From positions 168,475-232,474 of the forward strand of contig NZ_JABCQG010000003.1 in the NCBI RefSeq assembly GCF_015244565.1: a stretch of DNA of 64,000 nucleotides, given 5' to 3'. Source of the stretch: Gluconobacter vitians. Its GTDB lineage: Bacteria; Pseudomonadota; Alphaproteobacteria; Acetobacterales; Acetobacteraceae. The notes beneath the pieces are model-generated. The model saw nothing but the letters and a program-made list of their open reading frames with translations. It had not been told where the DNA came from and made no database searches. Below are positions 17,279-26,216 of this stretch, in pieces; the stretch's first letter is position 1; each line of letters begins with the position of its first letter. Made by a program: the position numbers and the translations under genes.

Positions 17279-17770
17279 ATGCGCATTGAATGCCCCCACT
17301 GTCATGCAGTCTTTGAGGTTCCGGAGGCGCGGGCAAAAGGGGTCAAGCGGCTGCGCTGCGCGAACTGCGGCGACAGTTGGGATATCGCATCGCCGGCTGT
17401 CGCAGCTGAATCGGCACCGGACGCCGGAGCGGCGGAACCTGCCGTCTTCGAAGTTCCGGAAGAACCAGAAGCTCAGGCTCCTGCCGTGGCCGAAGCGCCG
17501 GTGTCCAGAAACGGGACACCGGGGCCGGCAATCGGGAGCATGGCCAGCCGGAACAGTGCCCGTCGTTCTGCCGTGCTTCACTCGCGGTCTGCTGGCGATA
17601 TCCGGACGCATACAGATAATGCCGGTCCGTCGATGATCGGGTCCACGGGCGCCTGGATTGCAGCCTGGGGCGCCAGTCTGGTTGTGGCGGGATCGGGTGT
17701 TGCCGCGCTGTGGTACTGCAAGGGCGCAGGTATTTTCGGTTTTCTGCCCGGGGCCGGCCATCTTTCCTGA
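17279..17770 (+). CDS. MJ0042-type zinc-ribbon protein with one membrane helix
   Basis: 163 residues from ATG 17279. The N-terminus carries a zinc ribbon with two CxxC pairs (CPHC near residue 5 and CANC near residue 27). An alanine- and glutamate-rich linker follows, and one membrane helix lies near residues 127-147. Such proteins are usually encoded divergently from ftsE in alphaproteobacteria. The function is unknown. Confidence 0.82.
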   Translation: MRIECPHCHAVFEVPEARAKGVKRLRCANCGDSWDIASPAVAAESAPDAGAAEPAVFEVPEEPEAQAPAVAEAPVSRNGTPGPAIGSMASRNSARRSAVLHSRSAGDIRTHTDNAGPSMIGSTGAWIAAWGASLVVAGSGVAALWYCKGAGIFGFLPGAGHLS

Positions 17771-17782
17771 CCCCGGCGCCGC

Positions 17783-18193
17783 TTACATGTTGCGGGCGGC
17801 GAGAGCCGAGACCGTGGCGCCAATGGCGGCGATGGCCATAAGCAGGATGCCATCGAAAATGAGGGAACCCGGCGTGATCAGGTGACTGCCGATCTGCAGA
17901 TGGTTCGGAAGCGTTCCGGCGACATGGTTCATGATGTCGCGGGCCTGGGGATCTGCGCTGGCCGCGCTTGTCGTAATGGCATTGACGATATGCGGAAGGA
18001 TGTACCAGCCAAGTCCCAGAATGAGCAGCAGGGGCGCCATGAGTTCCGCAACCTGCTGGGCCAGATAGAACGCGAAATAGCAGACGGACCACACGCCCAT
18101 CCGGATCATGGATGAGGTTGTCATCGACGAATCACTTCGGCTTCTGCTGCCGAGCAGGCGGTCCGTGATATGGGGTGGGGGCTGCATGTCCAT
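17783..18193 (-). CDS. Hypothetical membrane protein
   Basis: 136 residues from ATG 18193, chosen because GGAAG lies about eight bases upstream; the frame is open to 18277. A polar N-terminus is followed by three probable membrane segments (about residues 32-60 and 105-130). I do not recognise a family. It is convergent with the zinc-ribbon gene and divergent from the histidine kinase operon. Confidence 0.6.
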   Translation of the reverse strand: MDMQPPPHITDRLLGSRSRSDSSMTTSSMIRMGVWSVCYFAFYLAQQVAELMAPLLLILGLGWYILPHIVNAITTSAASADPQARDIMNHVAGTLPNHLQIGSHLITPGSLIFDGILLMAIAAIGATVSALAARNM

Positions 18194-18309
18194 AGATATG
18201 GCTTCCAGTGGTCCGGCAACGGGAGTTAGTCTTCGCCCCTGAAATCGGACGAATGGTTCACTTCGGACTAGCTGCAAGAGAACGCCAATGCAAACTTTCC
18301 CGTGCTGTC

Positions 18310-20130
18310 ATGCCTTTTCCTGAGTTTGAGATGCCTCCGGTGACGCCGAACATGCCCCGCGTCGTTCTGGTCGAGCCTGACTGTGATCATGCCCGCAAGA
18401 TTGCCCGCGTTCTGGTCAAGGAAGGCTTTGCCCTAACCTGTGCCAGGAGCGGCGAAGAGGGGCTTGGTACGATCGAGGAGACCATGCCGGATCTGGTAGT
18501 CGCCTGCACCGAGCTGCCTGGCATGAGCGGAGGCCAGCTGGCGCGGCGGCTGCGTCTGGATGCGCTGACCCGCAATATCCCGATCCTGATGCTGACCGAG
18601 GATGCCTCGCCGGGCGTGGAGCGCGAGGGGCTGGAGAGTGGTGCGGACGCCTATATCTCCAAATCGGCTCATCCGGATCTGATGGTTCTGCGGATGCGCG
18701 CTCTTCTGCGCGAAGGACCGGAACTCCTGCAGGTTGATGAGGCCTCGCGGTTGCGGCGGTCGCGGATCGTCATCGTCAATTCTCCGCGCGAGGATGAGGA
18801 CGAGGAAGATGTGGTCGAAGATGTGCCCGAGACCACGCTCGGCGAACTGCTCTGGCGTGACGGGCATACCGTGACATCCATCGAGCGGTCCGATGATCTG
18901 ATCGAGGGCGGCTGGCTGCGGGGGGCGGATAGTCCGGACTGTCTGGTGCTTGAACTGGGCAGCGGAGAGGAGGACCTGAAGTTCTGCCGTCTTCTGGATG
19001 CGCGTCGGCAGGCGGTGCTGGAAGCGGGCGGGATTCCGTTCCGGACGCTGGGCATCGTGGAGGCGTCGCGTTTTCGGCGGCAGTCTTCCGGTGAGTTCTT
19101 TGAGGCCGGGATTGATGATCTTGTGCCCAGCGATATTGCGCTCGAAGCGCTGGCCATGCGGATCCGCACGCTGGCGCAGCGCAGGATGGCGCAGGACGAG
19201 TTCCGTCAGCAGGAAATCGAGCGTCAGCAGAACGCCCTGACGCTGGAGGCGGCTAGAGCAAAGGCGGAAATGGCCGAAGCATTGGCGCAGGCCAATATGG
19301 AACTGGCGCGAACGAACGAGCAGCTTCTTCAGGCTCAGTCCAAGCTCGTTCAGACGGCGAAAATGGCGTCGCTGGGTGAACTGGTGGCGGGGATAGCGCA
19401 TGAGATCAACAATCCGCTCGCCTTCACGATCGCGCATGCCGACACCGTGACGCGGACGCTCAAGCGGTTGCAGGGCGTGAATGCGTCTGACGAAGCGATG
19501 GCCCTGACGAAGAAGGGCATGTCCCGGCTGGAATCCATGAAGCTGGGATTGCAGCGCATCCAGAATCTGGTGCTGAGCCTGCGAAGATTTTCGCGCCTGG
19601 ATGAAAGTTCGTTCCAGAAGGTGGACGTTCCGGCCGCTCTGGACACAGCACTTGCCCTTCTGGCGCACAAGCTGGGGCCGGGGATCGTGGTGGAGAAGGA
19701 TCTTCAGGCGCCGGCTGAACTGGTCTGTCAGCCGGCATTCCTTAATCAGGTTGTCATGAACATCATCTCCAATGCGGCCGATGCGCTGGCGGACATGTCT
19801 GCGGATGGGGACGTGGTGCGGGGTCGGATCGTCATTGCATCGCGTCTTGAAAACGGACGTTATGAAATGAGCATCAGCGATGACGGGCCTGGCTTGCCGC
19901 ATGAGCTTCGGACGCGGATTTTCGACCCGTTTTTCACGACGAAGCCTGTGGGAACCGGAACGGGTCTGGGTCTGGCCATTGCCTATAGCGTCATGGAGGC
20001 GCATGACGGTGCGATTGAGGTAACGGACGCCAATCTGCCGGGCGGGCATGGCATCGGAGCGTGTTTCCGGTTGAGTCTTCCCGTTCGCATGACCGAGGAG
20101 GGGCCGGTGGCGACTGGTCGCGCAGCATGA
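18310..20130 (+). CDS. Hybrid histidine kinase with two degenerate receiver domains
   Basis: 606 residues from ATG 18310; ATG 18331 is an alternative start. The first receiver-like domain (about residues 16-130) keeps its acidic pocket partly (VEPD) and its lysine (ISKSA). Its phosphoacceptor Asp is replaced by Cys66 ([14 protein letters not shown]). A second receiver-like domain (about 155-290) has Glu at that place (DCLVLELG) and lacks the lysine. A coiled coil (about 295-345) leads to the HisKA domain with His364 (GIAHEINNP) and an HATPase domain with N, G1 and G2 boxes ([28 protein letters not shown]). No membrane segment is present, so it is cytoplasmic. It overlaps the next kinase gene by ATGA. 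Confidence 0.88.
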   Translation: MPFPEFEMPPVTPNMPRVVLVEPDCDHARKIARVLVKEGFALTCARSGEEGLGTIEETMPDLVVACTELPGMSGGQLARRLRLDALTRNIPILMLTEDASPGVEREGLESGADAYISKSAHPDLMVLRMRALLREGPELLQVDEASRLRRSRIVIVNSPREDEDEEDVVEDVPETTLGELLWRDGHTVTSIERSDDLIEGGWLRGADSPDCLVLELGSGEEDLKFCRLLDARRQAVLEAGGIPFRTLGIVEASRFRRQSSGEFFEAGIDDLVPSDIALEALAMRIRTLAQRRMAQDEFRQQEIERQQNALTLEAARAKAEMAEALAQANMELARTNEQLLQAQSKLVQTAKMASLGELVAGIAHEINNPLAFTIAHADTVTRTLKRLQGVNASDEAMALTKKGMSRLESMKLGLQRIQNLVLSLRRFSRLDESSFQKVDVPAALDTALALLAHKLGPGIVVEKDLQAPAELVCQPAFLNQVVMNIISNAADALADMSADGDVVRGRIVIASRLENGRYEMSISDDGPGLPHELRTRIFDPFFTTKPVGTGTGLGLAIAYSVMEAHDGAIEVTDANLPGGHGIGACFRLSLPVRMTEEGPVATGRAA

Positions 20131-22064
20131 CTTTCTGGAGCGCCAATGGGCCGACACGGCCTTTGATCCTGCTTGTTGATGATGAGGAGGAAATCCTTGT
20201 CGCCCTGACGGATCTGCTGGAAGACCAGTATGAAATCCTGTCCACAACGGACCCGCTGCAGGCGCTGGATCTGTTGCGCGAGCACCGGGACGTTGCGACC
20301 ATCATTTCCGATCAGCGGATGCCGGGGCTGACCGGCGATCAGTTGCTCATGCAGGCCCGGGCCTTTTCGGACGCCCGCAGTATTCTTCTGACAGGATATG
20401 CCGATCTTGAAGCCGTTGTGTCGGCCCTGAACCAGGGGCAGGTGCAGGCTTATGTGCACAAACCCTGGGACTCAGATGCGCTGCGTTCTCTGGTTGGCGA
20501 AGTCACGCAGCATTGTCTGGCGCAGCGGGCCCTGAGAACGGAGCAGGCGCTTCTGCGTGGGCTGATGGAAGCGCTGCCGATCGGGCTTGTTTTTTCGGAC
20601 AGGGATGGCCGCTGCATCCGCAGTAATGTGCGGGATGAAGCCGAGAGTGGCGCCGAGATCGAGCAGGCCCATTTTCCTGAAAGTCTGCGGCCGGACATCG
20701 ATGCCATGCGCGAGGATGTTCGCAGATCGGGGCAGGAAGAGCGCCTGATCGGGGAGATCCTGACGGAAGGTGACGGCAAGACATCCACGCGCTGGCATGA
20801 GCTGACGCGGCTGGCGCTGGCCTGGCCGGAAGGGGCGTCTCCTGCGGACGCCTGGCAGGTCAGCATGGATCGGGACGTGACATCACGCGTCGTGATGGAG
20901 TCACGGCTCCGGCAGGCAGAGAAACTCCAGTCGCTGGGGACGCTTGCGGGGGGGATTGCGCATGATTTCAATAATCTTTTGGCTGCGATCTCGGGGTCTC
21001 TCGAACTGCTGGAAGATATTGCCGATCTGGATGAGGCTTCTCTGGCGCTGCTTCGTAATGCTGCGGACTCCGCTCAGCGTGGGGCAGTTCTGACGCGTCG
21101 GCTGCTTCAGTTCGGACGCCCACGCGAGGCACGTCTTTCGGCGGTGTCTCTGGAACAGCTTCTGCCAGGGCTGGCGGATCTGTTGCGTCAGAGCCTCAAG
21201 AAACGCGGTGTTCCAACGTCCTCGGCGCCCTGTGCGCTGTGTATCGAGGAGTTTCCGCTGGATCTGCCGCCGGTCTGGTCGGATGCGGATCAGCTGGAAA
21301 TGGCGCTTCTGAATCTCTGTGTGAATGCGCGGGACGCAATGGCAGAGGGTGGGACCGTGCGGATCAGCGCGCGTGTTATCGAGCAGAAGCGGACTGATCT
21401 ACCGGCTGAGTGCTGCCCGGATCGAGCGGTGGCACTGGAGGTCATCGATGAAGGAGCAGGCATGCCGCCGGAAGTTGCGGCGAGGATCTTTGACCCTTTC
21501 TTTACGACCAAGGATGTCGGGCGCGGGACGGGGCTGGGTCTGTCGAGCGTTTATGGTTTTCTGAGCCGGAGTTATGGCGAGATCATTGTCGATAGTGTGG
21601 TGGATGAAGGGACACGCATGACACTGGTGTTGCCGGTCGCCCGTGTCTCGCAGGAGCGGGTAGCGCTTCCTGAAGGTGGCACGGGTAAAATCGGTCGTTC
21701 TTTGAAGATTCTGGTGCTGGACGATGAGGCGCCGGTCCGGATGGTTACTGCAGGTTTTCTGTCTCAGGACGGGCATGAGGTGACCGCTGTTGCATCGCTG
21801 GGCGATGCGTTGAAGCAGGTGGATCCGGCAGCGCCGTTCGAACTGGCGATTATTGACATGCGGATGCCCGATCATGACGGCCTGGCCTGTGCACGAGCCT
21901 TGCTGGACGTTCTTCCGGACCTGAAGGTGCTGTTTATCAGCGGTCATACGGATGATATGCCGGCACCGGAAAACGGGCTGCTTTTGCCGAAGCCCTTTAC
22001 GCAGGACAGCCTGCGCAAGGCGGTTGCCGAGACCATGCAGTCTGTAAGCCCTGATGCTTCATAG
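20127..22064 (+). CDS. Hybrid histidine kinase REC-PAS-HisKA-HATPase-REC
   Basis: 645 residues from ATG 20127, coupled by ATGA overlap to the previous kinase. The N-terminal receiver has Asp62 (IISDQRMPGLTG) and lysine in HKPW; this RpfG/RssB-like pattern has the YVHKPW ending. A PAS-like section covers about 150-255. HisKA has His279 (GGIAHDFNNLL), and the HATPase domain follows (NLCVNARDAM, DEGAGMP, GTGLGLSSVYG). The C-terminal receiver has Asp577 (AIIDMRMPDHDG). It is soluble. Together with the upstream kinase it forms a two-kinase module; no separate HPt or DNA-binding regulator is in the window. Confidence 0.93.
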   Translation: MTFWSANGPTRPLILLVDDEEEILVALTDLLEDQYEILSTTDPLQALDLLREHRDVATIISDQRMPGLTGDQLLMQARAFSDARSILLTGYADLEAVVSALNQGQVQAYVHKPWDSDALRSLVGEVTQHCLAQRALRTEQALLRGLMEALPIGLVFSDRDGRCIRSNVRDEAESGAEIEQAHFPESLRPDIDAMREDVRRSGQEERLIGEILTEGDGKTSTRWHELTRLALAWPEGASPADAWQVSMDRDVTSRVVMESRLRQAEKLQSLGTLAGGIAHDFNNLLAAISGSLELLEDIADLDEASLALLRNAADSAQRGAVLTRRLLQFGRPREARLSAVSLEQLLPGLADLLRQSLKKRGVPTSSAPCALCIEEFPLDLPPVWSDADQLEMALLNLCVNARDAMAEGGTVRISARVIEQKRTDLPAECCPDRAVALEVIDEGAGMPPEVAARIFDPFFTTKDVGRGTGLGLSSVYGFLSRSYGEIIVDSVVDEGTRMTLVLPVARVSQERVALPEGGTGKIGRSLKILVLDDEAPVRMVTAGFLSQDGHEVTAVASLGDALKQVDPAAPFELAIIDMRMPDHDGLACARALLDVLPDLKVLFISGHTDDMPAPENGLLLPKPFTQDSLRKAVAETMQSVSPDAS

Positions 22065-22118
22065 CCGGCTTGTTCAGGACTGTATGACGGCATCAAGACT
22101 GAATGGAGATTGAGACGC

Positions 22119-22553
22119 GTGAGTGATGTCTATCTTGTGCCCCAGGAGGACACGGCTGCTGCTGCCATCGAAGAGATCGAGGCGGAGCTGGGTCTGTTTG
22201 ATGACTGGATGGAGCGGTATCAATATATCATCGAGATGGGGCGCAAGCTGCCGCCCTTTCCGGAAGAATGGCAGGACGACGCCCACCGGGTGCCGGGCTG
22301 TCAGAGCCAGGTCTGGCTGGAAGCTGTTGAGCGGGACGGGAAGCTGTTTTTTGCCGGAGCGTCAGATGCCGCGATCGTTCAGGGGCTCGTAGCACTTCTG
22401 CTGAGGGTTTATTCCGGCCGTCCGAAATCAGAGATCCTGGCGACAAGCCCGGTATTTCTGCACGATATGGGACTGGTCAAGGCGCTCTCGACGAACCGGG
22501 GCAACGGGGTTGAGGCCATGGCGCAGGCCATTCAGAAGCGCGCATCCCACTAG
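22119..22553 (+). CDS. sufE: SufE family cysteine desulfurase activator
   Basis: 144 residues from GTG 22119, with GGAG about ten bases upstream; a TTG at 22110 is less likely. The active-site cysteine is in RVPGCQSQVWL, and LPPFPEEWQDDAHRV and the C-terminal R-x-NG segment fit the family. SufE accepts sulfur from SufS and passes it to FeS cluster assembly. It is 54 bases after the kinase gene and ends at a strong terminator. The other suf genes are not in this window. Confidence 0.94.
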   Translation: MSDVYLVPQEDTAAAAIEEIEAELGLFDDWMERYQYIIEMGRKLPPFPEEWQDDAHRVPGCQSQVWLEAVERDGKLFFAGASDAAIVQGLVALLLRVYSGRPKSEILATSPVFLHDMGLVKALSTNRGNGVEAMAQAIQKRASH

Positions 22554-22557
22554 GCAT

Positions 22558-22595
22558 GAAAAACCCCCGCTGGTCTGAACCAGCGGGGGTTTTTG
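22558..22595. terminator. Bidirectional intrinsic terminator after sufE
   Basis: AAAAACCCCCGCTGG / CCAGCGGGGGTTTTT inverted repeat with a six-to-eight-base loop, serving the convergent small exported-protein gene as well. Confidence 0.94.
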
Positions 22596-22602
22596 CGAGA
22601 GC

Positions 22603-22884
22603 TTACTGCGGGTGATTTTCCGATGCGGAAGGAATCTTGCCACCTGTCATGCTGTATGGCGGAGCTGCTGACGGAGCAGGACCATTTGCGGGCGGCGTTC
22701 CGCTGACAGGCGGCGGGCACTTCGTGAACTTGCCCTGTCTGTCACGGCAGGGTTGGGGTTTCTGCGGTGCTTCGCATTTAACGAACTTGCCTTTGTCGTC
22801 ACGACAGGGGGGCTTGGCATGGGCCATCTGGGCGCCGAGTGCCAGAACGGCGAGGGTGGCGACGGAAAGGCGACGGAAAGACAT
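22603..22884 (-). CDS. Small exported protein with a duplicated cysteine motif
   Basis: 93 residues from ATG 22884 (MSFRRLSVATLAVLALGAQMAHA), giving a clear signal peptide with an AHA cleavage site. The mature part begins with two copies of PCRDxxGKFxKC (PCRDDKGKFVKC, PCRDRQGKFTKC), each with two cysteines nine residues apart. A proline/alanine-rich tail follows (SGTPPANGPAPSAAPP). The repeats probably form disulfide-linked loops in the periplasm. I do not recognise a named family. Confidence 0.75.
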   Translation of the reverse strand: MSFRRLSVATLAVLALGAQMAHAKPPCRDDKGKFVKCEAPQKPQPCRDRQGKFTKCPPPVSGTPPANGPAPSAAPPYSMTGGKIPSASENHPQ

Positions 22885-22998
22885 GGGCTTTGGTCTCCAG
22901 AGCAGAGCCAGGCCATGAGACTGCGGCCCATGTCCCGGCGTTCCGAGAAGAATGCAATACGTTTCGAACAAGGTCCGGGTTGCTTCGATTTCCCGCGA

Positions 22999-23655
22999 TT
23001 AACGGAAACCCTTCTGATCCACCGGGTGTGTTGGATCCCAGTTGATGTTGCCATGATACTGTCCTGGAACGGGCTGTCCGTCCTTAAGGGCCGGGTAGTA
23101 ACGTGCCAGGCCGAAATAGGCGAGCGAGGCGCGCTGCAGGATGGCAGGACCATCACTTGCCGTGCAGTCATGAGCTACGCCGATCTGATCGATCTGGCAG
23201 GTGACGGAGATATGGCCGCCAATGCCAGCCACATCAGCAGCCTCGGGGTAATGGGGTAATCTCATCAGATGAGTCTTGTCGAGGAGGGGCTTCGTCAGGT
23301 CAGAGAAGGCATGGAACGTATAGGTCTTTTCCCATGTGCTCTGGACGGGATCGCTGCCTTCATAAGCCGGCAGGAAATTTGACGTGTAGGCCAGATTTTC
23401 GGCGGCCAGAGCAAAGTCCGGTTGCGAGGCCGTGGTCTGGCATTCGGTGGGAAAACCGGCGGGGCTGATGGTGCAGCGGATATGAGCCGTTCCGTTTCTG
23501 CGCTGTTCAAGTTCGGCAGGCGGGTAGATGAGCTGCCCGTGATGATGGGGATCCAGCATGGCGCCGAGAGGGTGATCCTCGGCCTGTGCAGCCATCGTAC
23601 TGCCAGCCACAAGGGTGACCATGACAAGGGCGGGGCGGGTGATGGGCAGCCTCAT
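22999..23655 (-). CDS. Periplasmic protein with two TonB C-terminal-like repeats
   Basis: 218 residues from ATG 23655 (MRLPITRPALVMVTLVAGSTMAAQA), with a signal peptide. Two domains each resemble the TonB C-terminal fold. The first is around YPPAELEQRRNGTAHIRCTISPAGFPTEC; the second is around LPHYPEAADVAGIGGHISVTCQIDQIGVAHDC. Each has a Cys after the beta hairpin. There is no membrane anchor, proline spacer or ExbBD gene nearby, so it is not a standard TonB. The function is unknown. It lies between another exported protein gene and gcd. Confidence 0.7.
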   Translation of the reverse strand: MRLPITRPALVMVTLVAGSTMAAQAEDHPLGAMLDPHHHGQLIYPPAELEQRRNGTAHIRCTISPAGFPTECQTTASQPDFALAAENLAYTSNFLPAYEGSDPVQSTWEKTYTFHAFSDLTKPLLDKTHLMRLPHYPEAADVAGIGGHISVTCQIDQIGVAHDCTASDGPAILQRASLAYFGLARYYPALKDGQPVPGQYHGNINWDPTHPVDQKGFR

Positions 23656-23728
23656 GATATGTCTCTCGTCCTGCGATGCTTGTGTTACTTTATGTAACGG
23701 TTGCCATTTTTGCCAGCCTGCCAGAACG

Positions 23729-23766
23729 AAAAAAGGGGAAGTGCCCGAAAGCACTTCCCCTTTTTC
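23729..23766. terminator. Intrinsic terminator downstream of gcd
   Basis: AAAAGGGGAAGTGC / GCACTTCCCCTTTTT inverted repeat with a six-base loop, immediately 3' of the glucose dehydrogenase gene on the minus strand. Confidence 0.93.
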
Positions 23767-23789
23767 ATGACCTCAACGGTCCTGTCAGA

Positions 23790-26216
23790 TCATTTCTGAT
23801 CCGGCAGGGCGTAGGCGATGATGTCGTCGCCCATGCGGGTCGGGAACGAGTTGTGTCCGCCTGCATAGGTCACGATGTACTGCTTGCCGTTGATGGCATA
23901 GGTGATCGGCGTGGCCTGTGCACCAGCCGGCAGACGGTCCTGCCACAGCACCTTGCCCGTCGTCAGGTTGTACGCACGGATGTAGTAATCCATGGACGCC
24001 GTCAGGAAGCCGAGGTTGCCAGCCGTGGAGAGCGGGCCACCCAGGCTCGGGACACCGATCTTGATCGGCGGCAGCGGGATCGGCAGGGAGCTGCCATACA
24101 TCGAATCACGCAGGGTGCCGTTGCGGTGCTGCCAGACGACCTTGTTGGTCTTCAGGTCAATACCGGCGACATAGCCCCAGGGCGGCGTACGGCAGGGCAT
24201 CTTGATGCCGAACGGCAGCAGCACCGGATCCAGGAACGGATGCAGGTTGACGGCATACGGAATGCCATAGTTGTGCTGCAGGCCGGTTTCACCACCCGTG
24301 CCCTTGGCGTCCTTTTCAGGCCAGAGCGGGTTGCTTGGGCTGCGGGGAACGAGCTGGGAGACGAACGGCAGGGAGATCGGGTTGGCAAAAGCCACCTGAC
24401 GCTGCGGATCGACGGCCAGACCGCCCCATTCGAACATTCCCAGATCGCCCGGGAAGATGAGCGAACCATTGAGCGACGGCGGCGTGAAGGGGCCTTCGTA
24501 GCGCAGTCTGTGGAAATAGATGCTGCAGAACATCTGGTCGAAGATCGTGCCGCCCCAGATATCGGAGTCGTTCAGCGGGTTCTTCGGACGCAGGGTCAGC
24601 TGCGACATCGGCTGGGTCGGGCTGGTGTGATCGCCCGGAGCGGCGCCCTGGGGAACCGGGGTTTCCGGAGCCGGGACGATTTCCTTGCCGGTACGACGGT
24701 CGAGGACGAAGATGTCGCCGGTCTTGGTCGGAGCGTAGATGGCCGGAACAAGCGTGCCGTCCTTCTGCGTTACGTCCACGAGGCTCGGCTGGGACGGAAC
24801 GTCCATGTCCCACAGATCGTGATGAACGGTCTGGTAGAACCAGGCGAGCTTGCCCGTGTCTGCGTTCAGGGCAACGATACCCGGAGCGAAACGCTCGGAA
24901 TCCTTCGTGCGGTCACCGCCCCACTGGTCGGGAGTTCCCACGCCCATCGGGATGTACACGAAGTTCAGGTTCTTGTCGTAGGACGACACGATCCAGGAGT
25001 TCGGGGAGTTCGGGTGGAAGACAGGGTGGCTTTCATCCGGAAGCTGGTTCGGATCCGGGTTGGACGCATCGAACACCCAGACACGCTTGCCGGTATAGAC
25101 GTCGAAAGCCTGCGTGGCGCCGGAAGCCTGCTTGATCGAACCGTTATCGGTAATGGCGCTGTTGGCGATGATCAGCTTGTCCGTAACGACCGGCGGGGAC
25201 GTCGGCTCATACTGGCCGGGCGTCGTGTATGGCTGGTTCGGAACGCGCAGATCGATCTCGCCGTTATTGCCAAAGCCGGAGCAGGTCTTGCCCGTGTCGG
25301 CATCGACTTCAACCAGACGGCCATCATTGACCGGCAGGATGATGCGCTTGGCGCAGTCCGTCGGGGCGGGATTGCCATCGGAATCCGTCGCACTGGCCGG
25401 CGTTTCGTGGAAGCTGACGCCACGGCAGGTCAGATGCTGGAAGCCCGGGTTGATCTGAAGCTTCGGATCGTAGACCCACTTGATGTTGCCGGTGGCACCA
25501 TCAACCGCAAACAGCTTCTGGTGCAGCGAGCACATGTAAAGCGTGTTGTTAAACTCGATCGGGGTCGCTTCGTTCGTCGCTTCGCCCGGGTCGTTGGAGT
25601 TCATCATATCCTTGGTGTGGATATGCCATGCGACCTTGAGGTTGCTGACGTTGGACGCATTGATCTGGTTCAGCGGCGACCAGCGGTCACCAGCCTGCGT
25701 ACGGCCATAGGAATGCCACTCGCTGGCCGGGACGTTGTCCGGGTCGGCAGGAGACGCATTTGCGATTTGCGTCGGCAGTTCGCCGCCGATGTCATGCGGG
25801 TCGGTGAAGAGGCTGGCGAACAGGGCTAGAACCGCAACGCCAACGGCGCCAGCGAGCGGCAGGACGGTCGTCCGCGTGCCGCCGATCTGGCGGGAGACGA
25901 ACGGCAGCAGCAGCCAGATGCCGAGGATGATGACGATGTCCGAACGCGGGATCAGGGCCCAGATGTCGAGACCGACAACCGTAAGTTCCCAGATGACCGT
26001 TGCGAAGACAACAAGTGCAAAAAGGTAGAGGGCAGCTGGATTGCGCCGGAATGAGAGGAAAGCCGTGGCGAGAAGTGCCAGGCCAAGGAGGACATAGTAG
26101 AGAGGGCCGCCGATGGCAGCGACCCATGCGCCGCCAACGGTAAGGATCGCGCCGCAAAGCGCGAATACCGCGGCCGTAATCAGGGCCCAGAGCCCTGGCC
26201 GGGATGTTGTGCTCAT
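23790..26216 (-). CDS. gcd: Membrane-bound PQQ-dependent glucose dehydrogenase
   Basis: 808 residues from ATG 26216 (MSTTSRPGLWALI), the length known for the Gluconobacter enzyme. The N-terminal 150 residues form five membrane helices that anchor the protein and reach ubiquinone. The rest is an eight-bladed PQQ propeller facing the periplasm. Visible PQQ-site features include GDRWSPLNQINASNVSNLKVAWH, FNNTLYMCSLHQKLFAVDGATG, and the lysine in PTKTGDIFVLDRRTGKEI. Tryptophan-docking strands recur, and the C-terminus has RAYNLTTGKVLWQDRLPAG. It oxidises glucose to glucono-delta-lactone outside the cell and passes electrons to the quinone pool, which the cioAB oxidase in this window can drain. It is a single-gene unit with its own terminator. 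Confidence 0.97.
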   Translation of the reverse strand: MSTTSRPGLWALITAAVFALCGAILTVGGAWVAAIGGPLYYVLLGLALLATAFLSFRRNPAALYLFALVVFATVIWELTVVGLDIWALIPRSDIVIILGIWLLLPFVSRQIGGTRTTVLPLAGAVGVAVLALFASLFTDPHDIGGELPTQIANASPADPDNVPASEWHSYGRTQAGDRWSPLNQINASNVSNLKVAWHIHTKDMMNSNDPGEATNEATPIEFNNTLYMCSLHQKLFAVDGATGNIKWVYDPKLQINPGFQHLTCRGVSFHETPASATDSDGNPAPTDCAKRIILPVNDGRLVEVDADTGKTCSGFGNNGEIDLRVPNQPYTTPGQYEPTSPPVVTDKLIIANSAITDNGSIKQASGATQAFDVYTGKRVWVFDASNPDPNQLPDESHPVFHPNSPNSWIVSSYDKNLNFVYIPMGVGTPDQWGGDRTKDSERFAPGIVALNADTGKLAWFYQTVHHDLWDMDVPSQPSLVDVTQKDGTLVPAIYAPTKTGDIFVLDRRTGKEIVPAPETPVPQGAAPGDHTSPTQPMSQLTLRPKNPLNDSDIWGGTIFDQMFCSIYFHRLRYEGPFTPPSLNGSLIFPGDLGMFEWGGLAVDPQRQVAFANPISLPFVSQLVPRSPSNPLWPEKDAKGTGGETGLQHNYGIPYAVNLHPFLDPVLLPFGIKMPCRTPPWGYVAGIDLKTNKVVWQHRNGTLRDSMYGSSLPIPLPPIKIGVPSLGGPLSTAGNLGFLTASMDYYIRAYNLTTGKVLWQDRLPAGAQATPITYAINGKQYIVTYAGGHNSFPTRMGDDIIAYALPDQK

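Noticed and set aside
18433..20247. A 604-codon open frame on the minus strand
   Set aside because: It is antisense to the first histidine kinase; its composition (His, Arg, Gln-rich) is that of a shadow frame.
23676..25829. A 717-codon open frame on the plus strand
   Set aside because: It lies entirely opposite gcd and the TonB-C-like gene and is rich in Arg, Asp and Gly; it is a GC-rich mirror frame of real genes.
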